64,000 bases of DNA from a bacterium (GTDB lineage: Bacteria; Bacteroidota; Ignavibacteria; Kapaibacteriales; UBA2268): contig JANJTB010000033.1 in NCBI GenBank assembly GCA_024711295.1, forward strand, positions 176,192 to 240,191, in the 5' to 3' direction. Shown one piece after another: positions 9,503 through 17,357 of the stretch (the stretch's first letter is position 1; each line of letters starts with the position of its first letter). The position numbers and the translations under genes are program-made. The notes under the pieces are model-generated. The model did no database searches and was not told the DNA's origin. It saw only the letters and a list, made by a program, of their open reading frames with translations.

Positions 9503-9529
9503 TTATTAAAAATAATATTTATTGGAATA

Positions 9530-10513
9530 CTATTTTTCTAGTTCATAATTCATAATATATGATTCTTTAAAAGTGGTAAATCCGGTTTTACCATTAATCA
9601 TATCATACATCATACCATTAGCACCAAATGATAATGATTTTGCATCATATCCTAATAATCTTAAATAAGCAGCTACATGAGAGCTTGTTTGACCTGTATA
9701 ACAGTAAACTACGATAGTTTTATCAGTAGGCAATGTTTTGAGAGCAGTGCTTAGTTTGAGATCAGTTTTTGGTATATAATTCATAGCACCTGGTATATGA
9801 CCAGGGTCTAAATATTGGGCGTTTGGCCAATAGTTAACAATATGATATTTTCCTAAATCAGCAAAAAGATTATCAGCAGTTATTGAAGCAGGAGTATAGT
9901 TTTCCGCAAACAATAAAGCGGCTCTTGCATCAAGAATTTCTTTACCTGTTTTGAATCCTGTTGTAATTGTAGGTAATTTGCCTGCAGCAGGTTTTTCAGT
10001 AACTGTTTGTACCATTTGAGTAGCTTTGCTGTTACCAATTTTGCCGCTCCAGCTGTCAAAATCCTTGTGCCATGAGGTCATACCCCATTTTAATGTAAAT
10101 ACATTGTTGTATCCCAATAATCTAAGCAATGAAGTAGCATAAGATGCAGATTGACCTGAGAAACAAGCTAATACTATTTTTTCATACTTAGTATGATCAA
10201 TAGTTTTCATGTGTACCAACAAGTTTGGAATTGTAACATTGACTGCTCCAGGTATGTGTCCTTTTGCAAAAGTAGCAGCATCGCGAACGTCAACAACATA
10301 TACTTTTCCTGTTACACCTAACATAGTTTTTACATCACTTGCATCAATCATTGCCGGTGCATTGGTATTTATGTAATCTCCATTAGCTTCGATATACTCA
10401 GCCAGAACTTGTGATTCATCAATAGATGGAGTGGTATTATTATCGTCGGAGCAAGAAACTACGAATACAAGCCCTAGAACGACTGCCCAAATTTTAAGAA
10501 ATCTGCTTAACAT
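9530..10513 (-). CDS. lipoprotein with two rhodanese domains, likely surface exposed
   Basis: 327 residues. The signal peptide ends VVSC with Cys21 as lipidation site, followed by SDDNNTTP; Ser-Asp-Asp after the Cys resembles the Bacteroidota lipoprotein export signal. Two complete rhodanese domains follow: about 65-155 with active-site loop CFSGQS (Cys117) and about 190-310 with CYTGQT (Cys271). Both have the DVRD or GHIPGA(V/M)N hallmarks (VVDVRDAATFAKGHIPGAVN; LDPGHIPGAMNY) and both keep the cysteine, so both may carry persulfide; the second lacks the usual DVR Asp-Arg at its start. It lies 34 bases downstream of the multiheme cytochrome gene, shares its tether sequence, and is followed by a terminator. 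A role in extracytoplasmic sulfur or selenium oxyanion chemistry is inference. Confidence 0.88.
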   Translation of the reverse strand: MLSRFLKIWAVVLGLVFVVSCSDDNNTTPSIDESQVLAEYIEANGDYINTNAPAMIDASDVKTMLGVTGKVYVVDVRDAATFAKGHIPGAVNVTIPNLLVHMKTIDHTKYEKIVLACFSGQSASYATSLLRLLGYNNVFTLKWGMTSWHKDFDSWSGKIGNSKATQMVQTVTEKPAAGKLPTITTGFKTGKEILDARAALLFAENYTPASITADNLFADLGKYHIVNYWPNAQYLDPGHIPGAMNYIPKTDLKLSTALKTLPTDKTIVVYCYTGQTSSHVAAYLRLLGYDAKSLSFGANGMMYDMINGKTGFTTFKESYIMNYELEK

Positions 10514-10547
10514 TTTAAAACCCTTTTATAAGTTTATAAATAAATAA

Positions 10548-11894
10548 TTAATTAAACCATTTTGAAGGCAACTTGCCGTCAACAGTAATTTTCTTAGTAG
10601 CATTTACTTCCCAATCCAATAAATCATCTTGGAAGAGGTAAAGTTTTTTATTTATTAAAGTACCATTTTCATTTCGTATATGGCAGTTTGCATAGCATGA
10701 TTTGCCTGATTCTACTTGTGTACGTGCAGTCCATTTTTGTATATTATGAGGAGCCGCATAGTTATAAGTAGGATGAGCTTCAAATTTGGAATACTGTGCT
10801 ACACCAAATTTCTCCCATGAATCAGGTGCTGAAAGTGTTCTTCTCAACACAGCAAACTTATATTTTGATCTGGTTTCAGGGATAGGATTCATACCAATCT
10901 TGAAATCCAAATGAGATGTAATTCTTGCACCCTCGCCACCTATATGGCAGCTTGCACAATTATTATAATTTTGAGAGTGACATGTATTACAACTAAAATC
11001 ATTCATATGCATCGAATGGTATGTATTGGAATTTCCAACATTAGAGTGGCAATCTGTACATTTAGGCATTTGAGCAACATTGTAACGAGTTTCGTATTGA
11101 ACACCGTCACCATGGATTTCTTGTTTTGAGTGGCAACTCATACAATCAAATCCTTTAGTTTGATGAACATCCGGTTTTGTTCCTGATGCAACACCTAAGA
11201 AAGCGTGACCACCACGCGTTTTGTGGCAAGTAACACAAACATTAACCATGTCAGGTTTTTTGCTGAATGCATGCCCATTTATCAAGCCACCACCACCAGC
11301 ATGAGGGCGATTAACGTGACATTCACCGCAAGAAGCGTGACAAGTTGCGCAATTCTTTGCGTAACCTTCCTGCATACCGGCGGGTAGTAAATTGAATTCC
11401 TGCATACCAGCAAGCCCCATACGTTGGGTTACCTTTCTCATTTGACCATTTCCATTATGAATGTTGGTAGTTGCTCCTTTGGTTTCTTCGGCATGGCAAG
11501 TACCACATTTTTCCTGAGCCATAATAGAAGGTTTAGCTATAAAATTACCACTGTGAGCTACTTTCTTGTCGTCAGTTTTGTCAACACCGTTATGACAAGC
11601 AACGCAACCAATTTCGTAATGCTTGGATTTTTTGAATTCAGCATAACCTGTACCACCTAAATAGACAGCATCATAGGGCTCTATGTGTGGTACTTCACCT
11701 CCACATCCGCCGCCACCCTGGTCAACATAGGGGTCAGCTACTTTTTTAAGATGTTCGTAATTGCTGTGACATCCTTCACATGAAGCTACACTTTGAGATG
11801 GATCGGGAGTAGTATTATTATCATCGCCACAACCCATCAAAAAAGTCAGCATTCCAAATACTCCTGCGAGTAATATGAGATGGACACTTTTCAT
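10548..11894 (-). CDS. multiheme c-type cytochrome lipoprotein (10 CXXCH plus one CXXXCH)
   Basis: 448 residues. Signal peptide ending LMGC (Cys22), then GDDNNTTP. I count ten CXXCH heme sites (CEGCH, CVACH, CGTCH, CATCH, CGECH, CVTCH, CMSCH, CTDCH, CNTCH, CASCH) and one CYANCH (CX3CH) near residue 400. The two closest sites, CATCH and CGECH, are only 3 residues apart, as in tightly stacked multiheme cytochromes. The last 130 residues beyond the tenth heme are heme-poor and contain the lone CX3CH, so this part may form a separate lobe. It is not NrfA, OTR or Hao by any motif I can see. Electron transfer at or outside the outer membrane is the likely role; the partner may be the downstream rhodanese lipoprotein. 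Confidence 0.88.
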   Translation of the reverse strand: MKSVHLILLAGVFGMLTFLMGCGDDNNTTPDPSQSVASCEGCHSNYEHLKKVADPYVDQGGGGCGGEVPHIEPYDAVYLGGTGYAEFKKSKHYEIGCVACHNGVDKTDDKKVAHSGNFIAKPSIMAQEKCGTCHAEETKGATTNIHNGNGQMRKVTQRMGLAGMQEFNLLPAGMQEGYAKNCATCHASCGECHVNRPHAGGGGLINGHAFSKKPDMVNVCVTCHKTRGGHAFLGVASGTKPDVHQTKGFDCMSCHSKQEIHGDGVQYETRYNVAQMPKCTDCHSNVGNSNTYHSMHMNDFSCNTCHSQNYNNCASCHIGGEGARITSHLDFKIGMNPIPETRSKYKFAVLRRTLSAPDSWEKFGVAQYSKFEAHPTYNYAAPHNIQKWTARTQVESGKSCYANCHIRNENGTLINKKLYLFQDDLLDWEVNATKKITVDGKLPSKWFN

Positions 11895-12042
11895 TGTTCT
11901 ATCCCTAATAATTTATAATAAACAAAATACTTTTTTCAGTATATTCACTTTTACAAATGTAAAATTAACAATTATTTAGATATGATACAAATTATATATG
12001 TATTTTTTTTGTGATTTTTGTATTAATTATTTTATAAATATG

Positions 12043-12060
12043 TGTCGTAATATTACGTCA
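12043..12060. promoter_or_regulatory. palindromic operator candidate
   Basis: TGTCGTAATATTACGTCA contains the perfect 12-base palindrome CGTAATATTACG (12046-12057), and 8 of 9 positions pair across the 18 bases. It lies about 150 bases upstream of the cytochrome start and about 215 bases upstream of folB. The dyad is the size of a Crp/Fnr-type or other dimeric regulator site. The binder is unknown. Confidence 0.4.
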
Positions 12061-12131
12061 ATAATAGCAATTATCTTGCATTTTCCAATACAATAAATCA
12101 TAAAATTCATTAAGAAAAAATAATTATTTTG

Positions 12132-12160
12132 TATCTGAAAATGTTGTTTTTTTTCAGATA
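12132..12160. repeat. perfect 10-base inverted repeat with 9-base loop
   Basis: TATCTGAAAA (12132-12141) and TTTTCAGATA (12151-12160) are perfect reverse complements. There is no gene end nearby for which it could be a terminator, so an operator or a leader hairpin of one of the divergent transcripts is more likely. Confidence 0.45.
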
Positions 12161-12273
12161 TTAATCCTTAATTTTGATGATAAATAATAATTTCTAAAAT
12201 CGTCTTAGATACTGTAATAATATATTTCATATTTTTGCTAAAACAATTTGACATAATTTTAACAGGAGAATAG

Positions 12274-12660
12274 ATGATTAAGAGTTCGTTGACAAAACTC
12301 AGTATAGTAAACGCTGAATACTATGCATATCATGGGGTAAAAGCAGAAGAAAAAAAACTTGGCGGTAAGTATGAGGTTGATTTAGACTTACACTATGATG
12401 CTACCGATGCTATTTTGAGCGATGATGTTAAAAATTCACTAAACTACGAAGAAGCATTATTCTGTGTATCCGAGGTCATTAATGGTGTGGAGAACTACGA
12501 CTTGGTCGAAACAATTTGTAATGACATACTTGGCTCATTAATGGATAAATTCCCTTTGTTAATTACAGCTACCGTAAAGGTAAGAAAATTCGCGGTGCCG
12601 CTACGCAGAGTAATTGGATATATCGAAGCTGAGCAAACTATGAACAGAATAAATGAATGA
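12274..12660 (+). CDS. folB: dihydroneopterin aldolase
   Basis: 128 residues, the normal length. It converts dihydroneopterin to 6-hydroxymethyl-dihydropterin in folate synthesis. Family residues are present: YYAYHGVKAEEKKLGGKYEVDLDL (HGV..E, with Glu25/26), NYEEA, the Asp-Leu-Val-Glu-Thr segment of the active site, and VKVRKFAVPLRRVIGYIEAE, with Lys in place of the usual K-P pair. The ATG follows a clear CAGGAGAA site. The folK start overlaps its last 8 bases, so the two successive enzymes of the pathway are co-translated. Confidence 0.92.
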   Translation: MIKSSLTKLSIVNAEYYAYHGVKAEEKKLGGKYEVDLDLHYDATDAILSDDVKNSLNYEEALFCVSEVINGVENYDLVETICNDILGSLMDKFPLLITATVKVRKFAVPLRRVIGYIEAEQTMNRINE

Positions 12661-13171
12661 TCCTGATGAGCCATATAAAAAAATAATATTATCCATTGGT
12701 TCAAATCTTGGGGATAGAAAATATCAGTTACAAAAAGCCATTAAGTTAATTCGGGACACAAATATTATTAACATTGAGAAGATTTCTTCAATTTACGAGA
12801 CTGAACCTGTAGGAATTACCGGAATACCAAATTTTTATAATATTGCAGTTATCGGCAATACTTTGTATAAGCCTGATATTCTGCTTTATCTAATCAAAAC
12901 AATTGAATATTATCTTGGAAGAAAGAAAAGACCAAAGTGGCATCAAAGGGAAATAGATATAGATATAATTGATTATCATCACGAAATAATCAAGAAATCG
13001 AAGCTTGAAGTACCTCATTCTGAAATGCATAAACGGAAATTTGTATTGATACCACTGATTGAAATTTATCCTGAATACTATCACGTAAGCTTAAATATGA
13101 GCATAGATGATTTAATAATGGAATGCAAAGACAACACTAATGTAATAAGACTCGATTGGAGTAATTTGTGA
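12653..13171 (+). CDS. folK: 2-amino-4-hydroxy-6-hydroxymethyldihydropteridine pyrophosphokinase
   Basis: 172 residues. It transfers pyrophosphate from ATP to hydroxymethyl-dihydropterin, the step after FolB. Visible motifs: ILSIGSNLGDRKYQLQKAI at the start, SIYETEPVG, FYNIAVIG, WHQREIDIDIIDY (the metal-binding Asp pair), and VPHSEMHKRKFVLIPLIEI. Its start lies within the folB gene (8-base overlap) and its TGA overlaps the GTG start of dnaG (GTGA). It is a little longer than the E. coli enzyme (159 residues). Confidence 0.94.
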   Translation: MNDPDEPYKKIILSIGSNLGDRKYQLQKAIKLIRDTNIINIEKISSIYETEPVGITGIPNFYNIAVIGNTLYKPDILLYLIKTIEYYLGRKKRPKWHQREIDIDIIDYHHEIIKKSKLEVPHSEMHKRKFVLIPLIEIYPEYYHVSLNMSIDDLIMECKDNTNVIRLDWSNL

Positions 13172-15057
13172 AAATACCTCAGGATATCGTAGATAAAATT
13201 AGAGAATCCTCTGATATTGTTGAGGTAATTGGTGAATTTGTTTCTCTGAAGAAAAGAGGTCGCAATTTTCTTGGTTTATGTCCTTTTCATAAAGAAAAAA
13301 CCCCATCCTTCGTAGTATCACCTGATAAAGGCATTTACAAGTGTTTTGGTTGCAGTAAGGCAGGAAATGTTTTTACTTTTGTTTCTGATTATCATGGATT
13401 AAATTTTTCTGAATCATTGAAGTTACTGGCACATAAGTACAGTATAGATATACCTGAAACAAAATACAGCGATGCTCCCGAAAAGACAAGTATAACTGAA
13501 ACTGCTTATGAAGCAATGAATGAAGCTGCATTATTTTTCCATAAATTATTAAGGAAAAAAGAAGGCGCTACTGCTTTGAGGTACTTTCACAAAAGAGGTT
13601 TTAAGGACGATATCATTGATAAATTTTTATTAGGTTATTCACCGGAGGAGTGGGATACTTTAACAAAAAAACTAATCAAACATGGATTTGAAGAAAATCT
13701 TTTGGTTGATATAGGCATTTCGATAAGAAGTGAAAAAGGTCATATTTATGACAGATTCAGGTCGAGAGCAATTTTCACTGTTAGGGATTTTATGGGCAGA
13801 GTTGTTGGATTTGGGGCAAGATTGATGATAGATGATAAAAGTCAACCCAAATATATTAATTCGCCCCAGTCAATAGTTTATGACAAGAGTAAACTATTAT
13901 TTGGAATATTTGAAGCCAAAAATTCTATTCGTGATAAAAAATTTGCAATTATGGTAGAAGGTTATGCAGATTATCTGACTCTTTTCAGATCAGGAATCGA
14001 AAATGTTGTTGCATCATCTGGCACTTCTCTGACAAATGAACAGTTAAGCCTTTTGAAACGATATACAAAGAGTATTTGTTTTGCTTATGATGGTGATGAA
14101 GCCGGCAGAAATGCAGCTGTCAGAGGTGCAGAAATGGCTCTTGCTGCAGGTTTTGATACAAGCATTACAAGATTACCCGCTAATACGGACCCTGACTCTG
14201 TAATCTCTGAGCTTGGCTTTGTTCAGATGGAGTATTTTATCAGAGATGCCGAGACTTATATCTCTTATCGTCATAAAAATGCTTTAGAAGCTGATTTGTT
14301 AAAAACACCTGCCCAACTGACTGATTTTGTAAGATCAACAATCAAAACCATCGTTTCAATACCTGATTCATTGCAACATGATTTTTATATTCGCCAGCTT
14401 TCTCAATTACTAAATCTTACTGAAAATCAATTAAGACAAGTATATAAATTTAGAGCACAAAGTATAAATAATATAATACAGTCTGAGAGTCAGGGTAAGC
14501 AAACTCAGGAGCCGGCTGATTATTTACATAGTGATGAAGCTCAAACAGTCATAAACTATGAAGATATAATTATCAATAGAGAAAGTTTATATAATGAAGA
14601 AAAGTTGATATTAAATTTTGCCTTACAGGGTATTGATGAATTCACAGATTTAATTGAGAAATATGATGTTGGTCCTGAGACATTTATAACAAGTTCAGCA
14701 AAAGCTATTTTCTCGATAATTCAGTCTCACTCCGACAAGGAAGACATCATGAACGAAATCTTCAATGATTTATCAATCAGCAGTAGTGTCAAAAGTTTTG
14801 TTGCCGAGCTGGCTATAATGAAAGAATCACCCAGCGAAGCATGGTATAAGAAGTTTCAGGCAGACGAGTTAAAAATTGACTACGAAACTGCAATCATAGA
14901 CTCAAGAAACAAGTTAAAGTCAAAAGTCATCGAAAACCAGTTGAAAGAAATTCAAAATATGCTCAAATCAGACCATGACAATGAAACTCTTCTAAAAAGG
15001 TTTATCGAGCTAAGGTCGAAAAAGCGTGAAGTTGACGAGCTAATTTATAAAAACTAA
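13168..15057 (+). CDS. dnaG: DNA primase
   Basis: 629 residues. It makes RNA primers for DNA replication. The CHC2 zinc finger reads LCPFHKEKTPSF then YKCFGCSKAGN; the primase core follows (YDRFRSRAIFTVRDFMGRVVGFGAR), with the TOPRIM motifs VEGYADYLTLF (catalytic Glu) and FAYDGDEAGRNAA (Asp pair). The C-terminal 180 residues are the less conserved helicase-binding part. The start is GTG, overlapping the folK stop by 4 bases, and the gene ends in a 4-base overlap with the convergent prkA-like gene. Linkage of dnaG to folate genes rather than to rpoD is an oddity without obvious functional meaning. Confidence 0.95.
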   Translation: MKIPQDIVDKIRESSDIVEVIGEFVSLKKRGRNFLGLCPFHKEKTPSFVVSPDKGIYKCFGCSKAGNVFTFVSDYHGLNFSESLKLLAHKYSIDIPETKYSDAPEKTSITETAYEAMNEAALFFHKLLRKKEGATALRYFHKRGFKDDIIDKFLLGYSPEEWDTLTKKLIKHGFEENLLVDIGISIRSEKGHIYDRFRSRAIFTVRDFMGRVVGFGARLMIDDKSQPKYINSPQSIVYDKSKLLFGIFEAKNSIRDKKFAIMVEGYADYLTLFRSGIENVVASSGTSLTNEQLSLLKRYTKSICFAYDGDEAGRNAAVRGAEMALAAGFDTSITRLPANTDPDSVISELGFVQMEYFIRDAETYISYRHKNALEADLLKTPAQLTDFVRSTIKTIVSIPDSLQHDFYIRQLSQLLNLTENQLRQVYKFRAQSINNIIQSESQGKQTQEPADYLHSDEAQTVINYEDIIINRESLYNEEKLILNFALQGIDEFTDLIEKYDVGPETFITSSAKAIFSIIQSHSDKEDIMNEIFNDLSISSSVKSFVAELAIMKESPSEAWYKKFQADELKIDYETAIIDSRNKLKSKVIENQLKEIQNMLKSDHDNETLLKRFIELRSKKREVDELIYKN

Positions 15058-17342
15058 TATTTTTGGATAATTCCTTTGTCGATAATATAAATACAAATTT
15101 GTTTCGCAGCTTCTATATTTTTGTATTTGAACTTTGTTATTAAATTATTTAACAGCATTTCGACATCTCTTTTTAACCTGTCATCAAAAGTGTTAAAAGA
15201 TTGAGTACCAAATTCTAAAATAGCTCTTCTGAAATTTTCGTTCTCTAAATATGGAGCCATTGAGTTTTCTTTAAGATTCCGAGTGTATCTTTCGAATAAA
15301 TTTTGGAACAGTGTTGTTTCATTTAATTTTTTATTTTCAAGTCTGATTTCTTGAGTTAGTGTCTGCGATACATACTCTGCCTGCGTATTTCTCCTGAACT
15401 CCTTTCTCGAATTTTCACTAATATCGGTGCCTAAAAAACGTGTTTCAATATTATTCAAAAAATCTTCAGTTATTTCAATGTTATCACCTGTATCAGGATT
15501 ATTAACAGATTCACCAAAATCAAAATTGATTGAATATAAATAGTTACTGATATCGTTGGATATATGTTGTTCGTTATAGTAATAAACTGACTCTTTAATC
15601 TCCTGAACAACATCATAATCATACAAATCAACTAATTTATCAATAAAATCCTGAGGGATATCTGCATGTAATTCTTCCTTTCTGTTAGTAAAGTACTCCC
15701 TTACTTCATCCATCGTAATATATTTATCAGGAGCATATAATCTTGAATAAAATTCGTTAAAAACGTTAAGTGATTTGCGCCCGGAAATTCCCTTCAATCC
15801 CTCATTTTCGGATCCAGCTATGATTTCCATTCGAATATTTTTGTCAAATCTTCTTAAGTCATCCTCAGAAATCCAATCCGGTAATGTTCCTATATATACC
15901 TCCATTTTTAATAATAACATATTTTTATCAATGTACTTTGCATATTTCTCAGGTTTATTGATCCACTTCTTTAGTGGTGGCGATTCATTATCCAGCCTTG
16001 AAGCTATAATAATTTTGGCAAAATTCTGCAATACTCCAGGCAAGAATGAATCAATTATTTTATTGCTGAATTTACTTTTGTATATTGCTACTTCAGTATT
16101 ATAATCGAGTACATAAGGTATTTTAACATTGATAATCCTGTCTTGGAACGATTTAACCTGTTCATAATGAATTTTATCTTCAGGATTGACTAATCCAATA
16201 AAGAGAGTATTTACATATTCTTCGGTTAAATCAACTTTGTGAACACCATCGCTGATAATTCCATGAAAAGCTTTCAATCTTTCTATATTGGCTTCTTTGA
16301 TATCCATAAGAGCAAGAATGCCATTATTGGTTTTGGCCATATACGAAAAGGTGTATTTAATTTCATCATTCCTAAGCAGGTCATTTATCATAAACTGTAA
16401 GGCAGGTTTAGATAATGGGTCATCAATAGTCGGGTCACCGGGATTAAACACACTTATCCCCTCACCCAACTGACGATTGAAATAATTACTTCGAGCACTA
16501 ATCATAGCAAATACTTCGAGCGGGTCTCCAAGTCTGTCGAGAAGCGTTTTCTGTATAGAACTACATATTGAACATGGCAAATCTTTCAAAACCCACTCGT
16601 ATTGCTTATCATTAAATAGTTTGTACTTGAAATCTTCATTCGTGATAAGTTCATCCAAAAATTGTTTCCGGTAATATTTCGGAATTTGTAAAATTGGATG
16701 ATCGTGATTTGGACAAGAAAATTCAAGATATTTTTCCGGAAAATTCAGAATTCTGGGATGAGCAGAATTCTTACTTTCTTTAAACTCTTCTTCAGCTTTA
16801 CGAAACTTCTGCATTTCTTTTGATTGAAATCCGCCTAATTTATCAATATCGAGTCGCCAATATGTTTTGTAGGTTATTCCTTCCGGAAGTTTAGTATAAT
16901 CCTCAAATTTTTGCATAAGATTGTTTAAAAATGTACTTTTACCACTTCCTGGAGGACCTTCGAAAATATAAATTCTGTTATTTTGAGTCCCTTTTCTAAA
17001 ATCTTTAGTCATTTTCATAAATCTATTTGCGAATAACCTGTCAGCAAAGAATGGTTCATCACATTCCTCTTGAAATAGTCTGGAAGTTTTGTACTTAACA
17101 AATCCAATATGATGCTCATCCTTTTTGAAACTGTCATCACCCTCGGGCACAAAATAGTGAACCATATCGTGATATAGTTGAAAAATATCTCTGAAAACAA
17201 GTTCAGGTTTGGTTGCAGCAAGATATAAAAAGTCATTAAAAGTGATAGGTGTTCTTTTTTCCTTATCACGAATATTGTTACTCAGATTTATCAATAATTC
17301 AAGTCTTTTAGCTTTTGATTGCATTTCAAGAAAAGTTTCCAT
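15054..17342 (-). CDS. second PrkA-type AAA+ serine protein kinase
   Basis: 762 residues. Walker A is GPPGSGKST near residue 130. The following region matches canonical PrkA/YeaG: LDIDKLGGF, SCPNHDHPILQIP, a CSICSS pair (Cys in these two motifs could bind zinc), GDPLEVFAMISARS, GISVFNPGDPTIDDP, NGILALMDIKEANI and IPYVLDYNTEVAIY. The last 230 residues resemble the PrkA C-terminal kinase-like domain (ISGRKSLNVFNEF). PrkA proteins have been reported to phosphorylate serine but the AAA+ part suggests a remodelling or protease-like role as well. It is the last gene of the prkA-DUF444-spoVR cassette, 15 bases after spoVR, with an AGGAAG site. It differs clearly from the first PrkA in this cassette. 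Confidence 0.85.
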   Translation of the reverse strand: METFLEMQSKAKRLELLINLSNNIRDKEKRTPITFNDFLYLAATKPELVFRDIFQLYHDMVHYFVPEGDDSFKKDEHHIGFVKYKTSRLFQEECDEPFFADRLFANRFMKMTKDFRKGTQNNRIYIFEGPPGSGKSTFLNNLMQKFEDYTKLPEGITYKTYWRLDIDKLGGFQSKEMQKFRKAEEEFKESKNSAHPRILNFPEKYLEFSCPNHDHPILQIPKYYRKQFLDELITNEDFKYKLFNDKQYEWVLKDLPCSICSSIQKTLLDRLGDPLEVFAMISARSNYFNRQLGEGISVFNPGDPTIDDPLSKPALQFMINDLLRNDEIKYTFSYMAKTNNGILALMDIKEANIERLKAFHGIISDGVHKVDLTEEYVNTLFIGLVNPEDKIHYEQVKSFQDRIINVKIPYVLDYNTEVAIYKSKFSNKIIDSFLPGVLQNFAKIIIASRLDNESPPLKKWINKPEKYAKYIDKNMLLLKMEVYIGTLPDWISEDDLRRFDKNIRMEIIAGSENEGLKGISGRKSLNVFNEFYSRLYAPDKYITMDEVREYFTNRKEELHADIPQDFIDKLVDLYDYDVVQEIKESVYYYNEQHISNDISNYLYSINFDFGESVNNPDTGDNIEITEDFLNNIETRFLGTDISENSRKEFRRNTQAEYVSQTLTQEIRLENKKLNETTLFQNLFERYTRNLKENSMAPYLENENFRRAILEFGTQSFNTFDDRLKRDVEMLLNNLITKFKYKNIEAAKQICIYIIDKGIIQKY

Positions 17343-17357
17343 TTCATCACTTCCTGC

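Larger units (their letters stand above)
11895..12273. promoter_or_regulatory. divergent intergenic region between the cytochrome and folB operons
   Basis: 379 bases, very AT-rich, with no open reading frame of note. It must contain the start sites for both divergent units. Two inverted repeats stand out and are listed separately (12043-12060 and 12132-12160). A good ribosome-binding site (CAGGAGAA) precedes the folB ATG. No standard -35/-10 pair could be assigned. Confidence 0.5.
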
